Source: Hsuehochloa calcarea (Eukaryota; Streptophyta; Magnoliopsida; Poales; Poaceae). Taken from it: a stretch of DNA of 64,000 nucleotides. The stretch spans positions 30,805,232-30,869,231 of the forward strand of contig CM070599.1 of the NCBI GenBank assembly GCA_036346395.1, in the 5' to 3' direction. A program made the translations under genes and the position numbers. A model generated the notes under the pieces. That model did no database searches, had not been told where the DNA came from, and worked only from the letters and a program-made list of their open reading frames with translations. Below are positions 33,950-46,200 of the stretch, one piece after another; positions within the stretch are counted from its first letter, which is position 1; each line of letters begins with the position of its first letter.

Positions 33950-34870
33950 GATAACTAGCTAGGATGCTTCGTGCTTGATCGGTTGTCTTGTTAGTTGCGG
34001 TTTACCATTTACTTGGGTGTGTCTGGAGGAAGCAAAATAAGCGAGGTGCTTGCTTGAACGTACGTTGCTGTTTCGGTTCTCAGTCGTAGTTATTTTCAAC
34101 AAGATTCGTGTAGTTTTTGTTCGTTAATTAATTCCATTGTGTGCCTCCTTGTTCTGTCATTAAGCCTGCAAACATAGTAGCACTCTTTTGCTTGCGGCGG
34201 GTTGAAAATAGCTAGTTTCGATCGGCCCGCCCATCGTCCACGGACCACGGGCAACACGCCAAGAACACACAACCACCGCCGGCACAACGCGTTGGAACCG
34301 TCAACCGCGGGGCGACGACACGACAGGCCAGCGCGTGCCGAGTCGGGCCGGCACTGTCGTTCGTTCCCTTGTTGTTGGACGTTGCGTTAGGAGGGCGTGC
34401 AATCAAGGGCCTTTTTTTTTGTAGCACGCGGCCAGGCTTGCCGCTTGCCGGCGCCCCGAATGGATGGGTCCGCCCGCGCGCGCCGGCGCCGCGCAGGGGG
34501 GTGGCGGTGGTATGCTAGTAGCAGCTGGTCGGTGTCATATAACCCGGGCCGTCTGATCGCAGGGTGGCCGCGATGTGTTTGGGCCGGTAGTCGTGCACTA
34601 GCAGGTGGCCCCCGTCCGGCCTCACGTCGCCCAAATGCTAATTAACCATCATGCATGCACCATACAGCCTGGTTGATACGGCTGCACCTTTTGCTTTGTC
34701 AATGTACATATGCACCTGCTGTGGATAAGATGGTATACATGCATGTTCATGTGCCGAAACATCAATCATCATGCAGAGCATGAAAGCGCACGAACATTCG
34801 CTGTTCACCGCACCATGAAACCATCCATCGCTGTTACGGCTTGTACGTCGGATGTTCAGATTTTCTTCCT
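33950..34870. other. 3' flank of copy A; nothing recognised
   Basis: GC-rich at 34200-34620, then mixed composition. No gene or repeat boundary was recognised. Confidence 0.45.
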
Positions 34871-34879
34871 ACGGTTCGG

Positions 34880-36020
34880 CTACTGTGGATTAAAATAACG
34901 AAAGTGGATTAAAATAACGAAAGTTGATCAAAATCATTGATGATAGCTAGATGGGAGCCCCACAATAAAAATAAATATTATCGCAACAACAAAAATTACG
35001 ATATGAATGTTACATGAAAACACATTCATCCCTAAGGGTCCCCAACATTTCAAATCATCTGATGCAATGAAAAAAATTCTATAACAGCAACACGTAATAT
35101 TTTTTAGGGCACACGCAGAAATACCTGCAATATTTTTTTTTCAATGGGTCGTAACATCCCTGTGAACAGTATGCATCATTTGTTTCAACGGGCCGGAATA
35201 TTTTTTCAACGGGTTGCAACATCTCAAAGAACAGTATGCAATATTATTTTTAACGAGCCGCAACATTAGAATAATTGACTAGTTTGCAATGGCAGAGAGC
35301 TCACTTGTTGATCTGGGTGATGGCGCTGTCCAAGAAGATAACCGGTAGAGGATGTCTCACACCATTCATGCTTCATCATCCCATCTCCTTAGCAGTCCAC
35401 CTATGGATATCTTGCACGTCGCGGAGCCAAGGTTGCAGGTGACGACCGGTGTGGCAACGCAGGCGCAAGCTGTGTGGAGTGCGGCGATGGCCACGAAAGG
35501 CGGTAGCGCCATCCAGGCGCTGCTGGCGGCCCGAGGTCGCAACGGCGTGCCGGCTCGATGAGGGCACATGCAAAACACCTACAATATTTTTTTTCAATGG
35601 GTCGTAACATCCCCGTGAACAGTATGCAACATTTGTTTCTACGAGCCGCAACATTTGTTTCAACGGGCCGCAATATTTTTTTTCAACGGGTCGCAACATA
35701 TTAAAGAACAATACACAATATTTTTTATATGGGCCGCAACATATAAAAAAAACGCAAAGCTGAGTACTCACCCGGCGGGCTCGGAGGAGGCAATGGCCAA
35801 GTGAGTACCGCCACTGGCGGCTGGGACGGCACCAGTTCATGGGAGGAGAGCCAGGCCGAGCTGGCGACCCCAGACGAGCTGGTCGCCGTCGGTGACGACG
35901 GTGCACCTGGGGATCGTTGTTGCGAGAGAGGTACAGAGTTGAGAGAAGGAGAAGGTGCGTGAGCTCCATCTGGCTGGTCATGTGCAGTGAGAGAGAGGAC
36001 GCATGGGAAGTAATAGGGAG

Positions 36021-36060
<40 letters not shown>

Positions 36061-36300
36061 ATGATAAGCGTTGATAGTAGGAGTGGGGAGTGGAGATGTC
36101 TAGGGACTAGAGATGGGAGCAGAGTTGGAATTGACCGGATGTGGTCACGTTGACTAGAACGCGAGCCACCACTACGTCTAGAGTGGTTGAGCGAGTGGGT
36201 GTGTTGTGTTGATGATCGGATGCGTTGGATTGATGGTTAAGATATTGGATAAAAGCGTACGGTGAAGGACGTTAGAATCGGACGTCCCCACCGTATCATT
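34880..36300. repeat. Repeat-rich region with CAACGGG(C/T)CGCAACAT motifs
   Basis: Two similar blocks (about 35117-35265 and 35574-35745) repeat CAATGGGTCGTAACATCC, GTGAACAGTATGCA and CAACGGGCCG in the same order. A GC-rich spacer lies between them. The arrangement suggests a non-autonomous transposon, but no terminus or target duplication was resolved. A GA-microsatellite lies in its right part. Confidence 0.5.
36024..36058. repeat. GA microsatellite, about 17 units
   Basis: Uninterrupted GA dinucleotide run. Confidence 0.95.
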
Positions 36301-37027
36301 TACCAATAATTAATCCTGCCTAACTTAGGTTGAGTAGGACTGCTAACTCAATCGCGAGAGCAGTTCTGGTCGAGTCTCGGTGCTAGTAAAATCCTAGTTG
36401 CCTATTTGTTTTTCTCTTGCATTGCATTCGATCGCTCGTTCATTAGTGATTTGTTTGGGCGCTCGATCGTTCGGTGCTAACTAGTTACAGAACTGGAGCT
36501 CAAAATAACCTTCAGAGACATTTCCTCCGGACATCAATTGCATTGCATTACATCAGCATTTCTATAGGGGAATCAAGTTTTGGAAAATTATTTCTAAAAG
36601 GAAATGTATGTGCACTCTTGGAGCACACATTTTTCTGTAGGAGGTGACGAGGAAAAAGTTGGTACCCGATCTTCCGATAGGATGTTAACTTCGATTTGAA
36701 GGAGAACGACTTTGACGATATAGGCTTCTAACATATCATGGTCAGAACATCAAGCAATCGCTAAATCACATTCCGAGTCGTTATCAACCGTGCCAAGAAC
36801 GCGTTGACCTGAACACGAGGTTCAATTCCTGCGAGCAATCGAATAACAACCAAGAATAAGATACACAAGCAATCTAAAATTGCAAATAGGAAATATGAAT
36901 TCACACGAGTTGAGGCTTGCAAATCGCAGTTGTTGGTCTAGTCGACTCAAGAACACACGACGAAGTTTTCACGGTGAAAAACCAATCTAAATAGGCATAA
37001 AACCCTAAAAGAGACGTGCACACAGTA

Positions 37028-37751
37028 TGATGTAACGGTGGCTCGATCTTCCGAAAGGTACTGATAAGTCGATTGTGGAGAACTCGACGTTGATGATCCG
37101 AAGGCTCCGACTAAAACAGATCAAACCCCTCACAATCACTACACCACTGCTCCGATGGTTATCAACCGTGCTGAACGCGGTTGACCTCGCCAAGAAGGCT
37201 ATCTCCTACATGCGAATCGAGAACACAAACAAAAAGTAGAAGATACAATCTGATATTGTATTGCGAATATATATGACGCAGCCTGGGCTCCGACCTCGAC
37301 ACGCTTACAAGGCCCTATTAGGCCAAAACGGTGACGCAACACCTCATTCACTATTAAGGTCGCGTATCTCTGGTCGATGACCTTGTCGTAGGACTAGTAC
37401 TGGGGTGGTCTTGAGGAGTCCATACTATCTCTGGTCGTAGATTGTGTCCAACGAGTACTGAGCTCGCCGAGTACTGGTGACACTGGTCGTAGGCCTTTTT
37501 GAAGTGGTCATAGACCCTACAGAACTGGTCGTAGACCTTCTTGAACTGGTCGTAGTCCTAGATTCCTAAGTACAAGTAAATCATCTCCGTTAGGCAGCAT
37601 CATAGAGTTCTCAAATAATATACTCAGCCCTAGAAACGAATTTACCTGATAAATAGGTTGACGAGCACGTGCCCGAGTAATTGGACCTTGCACATCATTC
37701 AAAGTAGTAGGAAGAGAAATGTTCATATCAGTAGAAGTGATGTCCTCATCA
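37028..37751 (-). mobile_element. Solo LTR (724 bp) related to the LTR it sits in
   Basis: Starts TGATGTAACGG and ends GTCCTCATCA on the plus strand, the same terminal words as the host LTR. Flanks are CAGTA (37023-37027) and CGGTA (37752-37756), a target duplication with one mismatch. Internal phrases (GTTATCAACCGTGC, GGCTCCGACT) resemble the host LTR, but the sequence is well diverged. It contains repeats of the type ACTGGTCGTAGACC (about 37480-37560). Confidence 0.75.
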
Positions 37752-38341
37752 CGGTATATATTGAAGGAGAGGCGGCGGCCACATGAAGTGGAGTCGAACA
37801 CTAACTCTATCTCCTGATCCGCTGCCTTATTTTGATGATTCCAATGCACTCTAAATGAATTTGGAGGTAGAGTTGGATCTATTGGAAATGTCTCAGAATA
37901 AACTTTCCAACAAACCTAAGAACACCCGAATCGAACTCCGTTTGTGAAAGTTATGATCTTTTTATTACGGACCTGTTGAGCTGTCCCGAACCGAATCCGA
38001 ATTGAGTTATGAGTTAATTCCGAGTTTAAATTCGGTTGGACATGTGAGAGCTCTGAATTGAGCTTGGAAATCTTATCCAAGACTTGGGCTTTGGATTCTT
38101 GGGCTTCTTCCCTTCTGCTTTTCCACCGCATGGGCCTTCTTTATCCATGCTAGCCTCTCCACTTCTCGATTCCAAAGTCTTTCATTTGTCAAACCTGATA
38201 ATGCACAAAGTAGTGACATGAGCTAGTATTTCATTCTCATGAATAACATCATTTGGAATAGATAGAAACGAGTTCACCTCAATGTTACGCTTCTTTGCAA
38301 AATTTTACCTCTTTTTGTAAGTTCATGTTGTTCCGAACTAC

Positions 38342-39177
38342 CACTACTACACAAAACCTCATCACAGACGGTTCTAAACCATCATCACAGACGGTTTTTA
38401 ACCGTCTGAATTTTTGTGTCTGTGATGACACGAGGTCATCACAAACGGTTTTTGAACCGTCTGTGAAAAAGGCTATCACAGACGGTTCTATTCACGAACC
38501 GTCTGTGAAAACTCTCTGATTTTACCATGGCAGCCAATACTCTGTCGTGGTAGGGTTTGGGTAGCCAATCTGATGCCGCGGCACACAATCCTCTGCCGTG
38601 GCACACAATCCTTTGCCGCGGCACACAATCCTCTACCACGGCAGCTAATCCTCTGCCGTGGCACACAATTGATGGGCAGAGGATTGGTTATCGCGGCAGA
38701 GAATTATGTGCCCAAACCCTACCACGACATAGTATTGGCTGCCCAAACCCTACCGCGGCAGAGGATTGGCTGTCCAAACCCTACCACGACAGAGTATTGG
38801 CTGCCCAAACCCTACCGTGGCAGAGGATTGGCTGCCCAAACCCTACCACGACAGAGTATTAGCTGCCCAAACCCTACCACAACAGAGTATTAGCTGCCAT
38901 GGTAAAAATCCAAGCCATGGTAAATCTAAAATCACAAACGGTTCGAGGTTAGAACCGTCTGTGAAGTATCACAGACGGTTCTAACCTCGAACCGTTTGTG
39001 ATACTGAGAATATCACAGACTGTTATACTTCACAGACGGTTCTAACCACAAACCGTCTGTGATAGTTCTGATATCACGCATTTGCCGCTTTGGAACCGCT
39101 CGTGATTATTTTATCACAGACGATTTCAAAGAACCGTCTGTGATGAGGCGTCTTCTATGACCTGTTTTGTAGCAGTG
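38342..39177. mobile_element. Non-autonomous CACTA (En/Spm) element, 836 bp
   Basis: Left end CACTACTACACAAAA and right end, inverted, CACTGCTACAAAAC. It is flanked by the 3-bp target duplication TAC (38339-38341, 39178-39180). Removing it restores the LTR sequence CCGAACTAC|AACAAA. Both subterminal regions carry many direct and inverted copies of TCACAGACGGTTC, as expected for CACTA subterminal transposase-binding repeats. The middle is a separate tandem array. Confidence 0.85.
38528..38905. repeat. Tandem array of about 30-bp units inside the CACTA element
   Basis: Imperfect units built around CAAACCCTACC-CG-CAGAG-ATTGGCTGCC, with earlier variants CACACAATCCTCTGCCG. Spurious 100-residue open frames run across it in two frames. 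Not a CRISPR array: there are no unique spacers. Confidence 0.8.
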
Positions 39178-39233
39178 TACAACAAAAATTTAACACAACA
39201 TATGGAACAACATAGCTAAGGATGTTCTCATCA

Positions 39234-39246
39234 TCCTCCCCTTCTT
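39234..39246 (-). other. Polypurine tract of the gag-only element
   Basis: AAGAAGGGGAGGA on the minus strand, directly before the 3' LTR start TGATGAG. This is the expected plus-strand primer site. Confidence 0.75.
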
Positions 39247-39700
39247 CGCGAAAAGCCGTCACTTGCTTTTGATAACCTTAAAGTGTTCTAAACAAAGAGA
39301 GCAACGTATATGCATGATATATGTATCTGTCATTCACACTTCTCCCGTTTAGCACATCATAAACATCTGACGGCATAGTAAACAAAAAGAACAACACATA
39401 TTGCTTTCTTTCCCTAGCACACACTTAGTAGATAGTAGGCATAGGTCCGCTAAGAGCTCATCGAACTTTACTTATGCATGGCATATGTATGAATCAATTA
39501 TTGTGTCATTCTCATTGTTTTGCACAAACCAATTAGTACAACAATAGCCATAATATGTATACGTTGCAATATTGTCATCCACATCATTCTCCCTCCCATG
39601 AGAAAAAGTTGTCATCGACTTTTCTAAGTACATAGATAAGTCATTAACGGGAATAACTAGATCAAGTTTTTCAAATATGGGGGAGAAATTTTTTAGTGCA

Positions 39701-42700
39701 TGTGGCACCCCATGTCATTACCCCGGAGAGTAATCACACTTAGGCATACGAATTACTATTCGTCTGCTCGGTAGGACACCGCCCCGATAAATAGTAAACC
39801 TTACCAGAGTCTACATAGCAGAACAATAAGATAGAAACCACACTTTATTACACAGTAGCCACGCAAGGCTATAGTCTTTAATACAATTATTTAATTACAC
39901 GGGAAGAATTCTCTTCACTTGCCTTCCCTGCTCCACCGGTTGTCTACTCGTTCCATACACCGAATAAGGCATCCACCTCGCCCGGCTCCTCTTAGTCGGT
40001 GCCCTCGCCTCCTGCGGCCTCCTCAATACCTGTATCATTCATCCCACTCGGGATAGTTCCCGGCCGGACTAGAATCTACAAAGGAGAATAATAGCAAGAT
40101 TGAGTGCTAGTGTACTTAGCAAGCAAGTATTAGCATGCACTAGATTACTCATCTCTATTCGTTATTACATTTTCTAGCTTATCTCTTTTTCTGAAAAATA
40201 CATTACCAAGATTTATGTTGCAGTTTTAATTCTTAAAAGACTACTTGTCACTCAGAGATAAGATAGACCCCTGGCGGTTTCCGTGGACTCCAATCCAGAA
40301 GACAGGCATGAATTCATGATTTTATTTAGCATTGCGCAGGCTTGTACCACTTTACCCATAGCTACTCTGAACTCTAAATAAGTCAGGTCCCTTGCATTTC
40401 CTTTGATGCTGGTTTGAGTTCAGAATATAGAATATTTTTTGGGTTACGTGATTAAGTCTCCACCCATTACTTTCCGTCGATGTCCTGAGATGTCACCCCC
40501 AGTCATCCACTGAGTTCCTGGAATGTTGGTAGGGTCGGTCCTACCTTAACCCAACACTCCACCTGAGCTACTACTTACCCGTTGTGGAGAACAGAATTAT
40601 GTAACAAGGTAGCATTTTCTGCCCGTCGAAACAGAAAAATGGTTGGCACTTAATTTATGGCCCCTGATCCAGGTGAGAGTTTTGTTGGTCCTTATATTAA
40701 CCATATGTAAAGGGTCCTACCTCTTCCCTCATCTCTTTTCTGCCACGGGCCCCCTTTACCAGACATAATAATTCTTTTCATCTCATTTCTCGTCTCTTTC
40801 ATCTTCTTCTTCTTTCATTTATCCAATTTGATTTTGAAACATAGTTTTTATGCACGTACATATCTAATACAACAATATATAGTTTACATTTAATATAACT
40901 AGGTTGATGTTCAAGAGATAGGCTTGCCTTTGGAATTGTAGAAAAGATTGTCGTTGACAAAATTGGTATCAGCTACTCTTGCCTGTGTGGTTCGTCTGCT
41001 GCAATGATACGACGGTGCGAATAATAAATAAATAAGTAAATACTTAGTTTCTTTTGGTGCTATTGTGCGTACATAAATCAGTGGATTTTATTCTGTTAGC
41101 AGATGTTAATTTAATAATAGTTTTCGGATTTCGCGTTAAGTTAGCACTCCCCGACTATGGTGGTTCTACGGTCTACTCACTCTAGGATCGAGGTTGCTTA
41201 AACTTTCGTGTTTTATTGTACAAAAATAACCTACTACCCGTACTCGCATTTCACTAAGTCTATTAAATTTTATTCGTGTAAATAAGCCTAATGAATTTTA
41301 CTCTGATGTGTACGCATTTATTTATTTCTCTAAATAGACTCGGGGTTGTTTATTTTAATTATTCTATAACGATTAAATTATTTCTAACGTACAAAATTAT
41401 TTGTCCAATTTATTGGGTTCTACCGTGATTAATTAATTTATAAAGTGTCATATTGATTTTGTAATTTTTGTCTGTTTTTTTATTTTCTACCGGTCTGGCT
41501 ACTGTTATTTATATGTATGGGGTTTATAAATTTGGCGATTCGTCTGAAACTCGTAGGTATGCTATGTACGCATTCTCTCTCTCTTTCTTTTTAATTTTTT
41601 ATAACATTTTATTCTTATTTCCTTTTTATTTATTCTATTTTATTTTTCTCTATTTTATCTCTCTACTATTTTCCTTTTTGGCTGAATCAACCGATGCCAC
41701 TCATTCTATTTTCCTTTCTTTACTTAACTATAATTCTCTCTCTCTCCTCCTTATCTCTTTCCCCATTCCAGCCGAATGCTTCCCTGGTTCTTCCTCCTCT
41801 TCTATTTTTCATCACCTCTCTCTTCTTCTCCATTTCTATCTCTTCGTTCTTTGCTCCTGGCCGCAGCCCCCCCGTGGCGCCTCCTCCTTTGGACTCTCTC
41901 TCCCCAGCTACCGCCTACCCCCTGGCGCCACCGTCACCGCTCGCCCTATTGGCTCGGCTCGCTACCGCTCATGCACGCCCGTGCACCTACACACGCGGCT
42001 CGGCCTGGCTCCGGTTTCCCTAGGCCTCCTGCCGCCCGTGTGCCGACGGTTTGGTCCGACTCTGCCGCGTGGCTCGGCCTGTGGCCTGGCCCATGCTGCC
42101 TGGGTCACCGGGTTTTGGGTTGAGGACAGGATGTGGTTTCTTCCCCCAAGGATTTGTTCTTCTCATTTCTTTTCTTCTCTATGGTTTTAGTTTTAGTGCT
42201 AGAGCTTGATGCTTTTACTAATGTAGGTTGATTATTGCTCCTATATGCATGAAGAATGACGGGGGTGCATTGTTTGATTCATGCTTATGGTGATAGAAGT
42301 GGGCTACTAGTTGTGGTGCTGCCTATGCTGCTATTGCCGTGCCGCACTGAGGTATACTACTCCCTTTCCTCTCTACTCCTTTTCCTCCCCTTGCTTTGAG
42401 TTGAAAATGGCTAGTGCTCTGTGATGGATTACTGAGGGCTACTGTTAGTGTGGTGGGTTTGGCTTGCGGCAAGAACAGACATGGGTGAAAAATGTGGGTT
42501 ACCTTCGTGGGCTTGGTCGGTTTGGAGATGGCAATGGATGGTGGCCGGTTGTGTGACGATGGTGCCGTGGTGATGGAGGTGTCCTCTGGTGCCTTCCTTT
42601 GGTTCCTCTTTGTCTTGTCAGTTGGTGTGGTCCGGAGGATTGGTGATGGTTTGAAACCGTTGCCGATGCCGTCCACGCTCTGTTGGCTTCCCCTTCACCT

Positions 42701-43841
42701 TGTGCTCCTCTCCTCTGGTTGCTCTCTGTGGGTGAACTTCATTGTTTTGTGCAGGCTTTTGTTTGTGGTTGCTTGATTGAGCTTGTTCTTGGTGGGTGCT
42801 TGTGTTGGTAGTGGGCGATGCTTGGCTGGGGCTTTGCTTGGGCTGTGGCTTAACTTTGCTTGAGTTCTTGCTCTCTGTGGTGGCTTGGCTTGTGAATGAA
42901 GGTGAGGGCCTGTGAGAGGCTTGTATTGTTGGTTGTGAAGTGAGGATGGTTTTAGGTGGAGGTGGCTTCGGTTGGCTTTCTCTCCCTTTGCCCTACTCAT
43001 GACTCTTTTGCCCTTTCCTTATCCCTTATGCTCTCACATGGCACTATTTGGCTTTGGTCCAGTGGTTAAAATAATATTGTTCGCCAGATTTTCTGCGATT
43101 AAAGTAAGTCGGTATAACGTGGGTGTTGAATTCTAATAAATGTCGAGTGATGAAACCTACAGAAGTGAGACGGTGCCGACTAACCTAGGTTGGTCTGGGA
43201 ACTTCTGTGATCTTCCCGAATCCCGACGACAATTCTTCTCTACTCTAACTCTACTTTATTGCTTTCTAATTGCTATTGTGCTTGTTGGTTGATGGCGGTC
43301 GAGGGAAAGGTGGGCGAGGGTTCGGGTTGGCCGAGAAATGGTTTCGACTGGCTGACGAAAAATGGACAAGGATGCAAGGAAGGCTTCAGCGACATGTAAT
43401 GCAATATTTTATTATTTCCTTTTGTAATATACTCAAGGCTGTAATTTATATTCTGATCTGCTGTACATAATTCTTGTAATTATCTTTGTGCTTGTATTTA
43501 ATGTTTTATTCCGGCTTGTAACGACTTCTTGTAATTAATCCGGAGTTTGTATTAATCTTTTACTTACGCTTGAATTGGATTTTTTAAAATAATTTTGAGA
43601 CTATACCGATGATTTATTTTTGTTGTAATAATTCATATTGTCATTTGTGTTGATGAATTATTAATTCATATTGTCATTTGTGTTGATGAATTATTAAGGA
43701 TATAACTTGTATGCAATCGTCTGGCGATGCGATTGATATAATTCTGAGTTTATGTTTTGTGCTTGTTTTAAAAGAATTTTATTTTACTGCTAATTACCAA
43801 TTCGCGTTAATTAGATTGGTTTAATTTCTCGGGTTCTCACA
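39701..43841. mobile_element. Long LTR (4141 bp), same style as 10444-15703
   Basis: Begins TGTGGCACCCC and ends GGGTTCTCACA. Flanks are GTGCA (39696-39700) and GTGCC (43842-43846), a target duplication with one mismatch. A stretch AGATTGAGTGC-GTGTACTTAGCAAG near 40100 parallels the two other long LTRs. A 240-residue open frame (41468-42190) is CT-rich low-complexity and not a gene. No gag or pol is visible. Read on the minus strand it starts TGTGAGAACCC. It sits inside the interior of the gag-only element. Confidence 0.75.
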
Positions 43842-43846
43842 GTGCC

Positions 43847-44896
43847 TTAGTTTCCTCTATATGACAATATTCATGCGCCAAAGTTGAACCTTCTAGTTCT
43901 GAAGTTATGCAAATTCTATGAACTATGTAATTTCCCTTTTCATCATACTCGCCTATTAGGTAAAATTTATAACCAAACAATGAAAGCAAATTGGGAATCT
44001 CTAATAACTTCTTCTCTAAACAACTCAGTCCACAAGGATGATCAATCTCGATATAACCTAAAGTGTTCGAAGAAGAAATCTCATTCAACTCATCGCTAGC
44101 ATGGATCAATTGCACATTGATAGAATCAAAAGCATTTATTTCAGCACATGGACTTGGAATTGAAACATGAGAATTAGGTTTAATTTTTTATTGTGTCAAA
44201 GATTTATGCAAGGAATAGCACACAACTCATTCTCAACACTCAAATTAATGCAGTCTGAATTCTCTACTTGAAATATGTGCATATCAGAATTATTTTTCAC
44301 TATTTTTTGCTTTAAAATAGAATGAACAGTGGACAATTGTAATTTTTCACAAGCATACTCACCTTGAGTGATGATAGCACCATAATTTTTTTTTAATCTT
44401 TTTTGGCTCTCCTTAGATGATGTAGGTGAATCCATCTCCTCATCTTCCTTTTCAACCAATGGAGTCAGTCGTTCAATCACTCATTCTCATCTTTAGCATG
44501 GTTCTCAACTTCCTGCAAGTTGTTAGTTACAGAAAAAGACACAAACACGGGTTTATTCTCATATTTTCGATCATCACAAATTCTCAATTTCTCCTCATTC
44601 TAACCTTCAACCTTATAAGCAAGTATAAACAACTGAGAAAGAGAATTATATTCTTTGTGAACAAGAAGGTCATGAATTGCTTGATTAAACCAACTTAAGA
44701 ATCTATTATCTATAGCTTCAGCATGTCCCTCTAAGCCACAACGCAACAAACGAGTTTTCAATTCATGATAGTATTCCTTTACAGCTCTAGTACCTTGTTT
44801 TAAATGTTGCAATCTAGCTAGCAAGTAATCAACATGATATTTAGGAATGAAGTCATCTCTCAAAAGTTTTTTAAATGTATTCCAAGTTTGAGGCAC
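43847..44896 (-). pseudogene. Retrotransposon gag remnant
   Basis: The first minus-strand frame (44896-44600) has the gag core pattern: TWNTFKKLLRDDFIP, then RLQHLKQGTRAVKEYYHE and a long helical region. This corresponds to the retrotransposon gag domain of Ty3/Gypsy-type elements. Further open pieces in the same direction (44480-44196, 44115-43847, and beyond the inserted LTR 39700-39472) have no recognised domain. Stops and shifts separate them. No zinc knuckle, protease or reverse transcriptase was seen. Confidence 0.75.
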
Positions 44897-45164
44897 TCTT
44901 CTATGTCTACCAAGATACTTCTACCAAAGTATTACATCATCAATAAAAATACTAGTGATAGCTCTAATCTTTTGCCTATCAAATAAAGCTAAAACTGACA
45001 CAAATTCAATTTAGCAAACCAAAACTAACCGATTGAAAGACACAATGGGGTTTGGACAGCGGAGATCAATTCTTTTTGTAGGCAAAATTTTATGGACTAT
45101 AGGTATTAAAAACCAAAACTAGTAATTAAACTAGGGATACAAGAATTCCTACCGGTCAACTTTA

Positions 45165-45178
45165 GCTCTGATACTACC
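45165..45178 (-). other. Primer-binding site (initiator Met tRNA type)
   Basis: GGTAGTATCAGAGC on the minus strand begins immediately after the 5' LTR end. It matches the common plant site TGGTATCAGAGC with one change. Confidence 0.8.
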
Positions 45179-46195
45179 TGATGCGGAAAAAGTTGGGTCC
45201 TGATTTTCCAATAGGACGATAACTTCGATTTGGAGGAGAACGACTTTGACGATGCAGGCTTCCAACTGATCAATATCAGAACACCAAGCAATCTAAAACT
45301 ACACCCTGAGTCGTTATCAACCGTGCCAAGAACACGGTTGAACGAAGTTCAATTCCCACGAGCAATCGAAGAACAAGCAAGAACAAGATACACATGCAAT
45401 ATGAAATTGCAAATAGGAAATATGAATTCACACAAGTTGAGGCCTGCAAATCGCAGTTGTTGGTCTAGTCGACTCAAGAACACACGACGAAGTTTTCACG
45501 GTGGAAAACCATTCTAAACAAGCCTAAAAACCCTAAAAGAGGCGTGAACATAGTATACATTGAAGGAGAGGCGGCGGCCACAAGAAGTGGAGTCGAACCC
45601 TAACTCTATCTCTTGATTTGTTGTCTTGTTTCAACGATTTCGATGCTCTCTAAATGAATTTGGAGGTGGGGCTAGATCTGTTCGTAAGGTCTCGGAGTAA
45701 TCTTTCCAACAATCGTAAGAACACCCAAATCGGACTTCGTTTGTGAAAGTTATGACCTTGTTATTACGGGCATGTTGTGCTGTCTTGAACCGAATCTGAG
45801 TTGAGTTCTGAGTTGATTCTTAGTTTAAATTCGGTTGGACATGTGAGAGTTACGAATTGGGCTTGAAAATATTATCCAAGACTTGGGCTTTGGATTCTTG
45901 GGCTTCTCCCATTTTGCTCTTCCACCGCATGGGCCTTCTTTCTCCATGCTGGTCTCTCCTCCCTCTCGGTTCCAAAGTATTCCATTTGTCAAACCTGAGA
46001 ACACACAAAGTAGTGACATGAGGTAGTGTTCTATTCTCATGAATAACATAATTAGGAATAGAAAGAAACGAGTTCACCTCATTGTTATACTTCTTTGCAA
46101 AGATTTTAGCTCTTTTTGTAAGTTCATCTTGTTCAGAACTATTTCAAAGATTTAACACAACATATGGAACAATATAGCTAAGGATGTCCTCATCA
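45179..46195 (-). repeat. 5' LTR of the gag-only element (1017 bp)
   Basis: Intact copy without insertions. Ends TGATGCGG and CCTCATCA on the plus strand. It is the reference for recognising the pieces of the 3' LTR. Confidence 0.85.
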
Positions 46196-46200
46196 GGAGA

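Larger units (their letters stand above)
36645..39233 (-). repeat. 3' LTR of the gag-only element, with two insertions
   Basis: Aligns with 45179-46195 in three pieces once the nested solo LTR (37028-37751) and the CACTA MITE (38342-39177) are removed. Shared words include GGAGAACGACTTTGACGAT, GTTGGTCTAGTCGACTC and GAAGGAGAGGCGGCGGCCAC. Confidence 0.85.
36645..46195 (-). mobile_element. Gag-only LTR retrotransposon, minus strand, with three nested insertions
   Basis: Two LTRs in direct orientation (36645-39233 with inserts; 45179-46195, 1017 bp) bound an interior that is about 1.8 kb once the 4.1-kb insert is removed. Ends are TGATGAGGACATCC and CGCATCA on the minus strand. Flanks are GGAGG (36640-36644) and GGAGA (46196-46200), a 5-bp target duplication with one mismatch. 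A primer-binding site follows the 5' LTR and a polypurine tract precedes the 3' LTR. Only gag-like coding is left, with no protease, reverse transcriptase or integrase, so it would depend on another element. Nested insertions are 37028-37751, 38342-39177 and 39701-43841. Confidence 0.85.

Noticed and set aside
38557..38893. Repeat-containing frames of about 100 residues, and a possible CRISPR-like array
   Set aside because: Tandem DNA repeat inside a CACTA element; units abut with no unique spacers, and the setting is a plant transposon.
41468..42190. 240-codon plus-strand frame
   Set aside because: CT-rich low-complexity DNA inside a long LTR; no recognisable domain.
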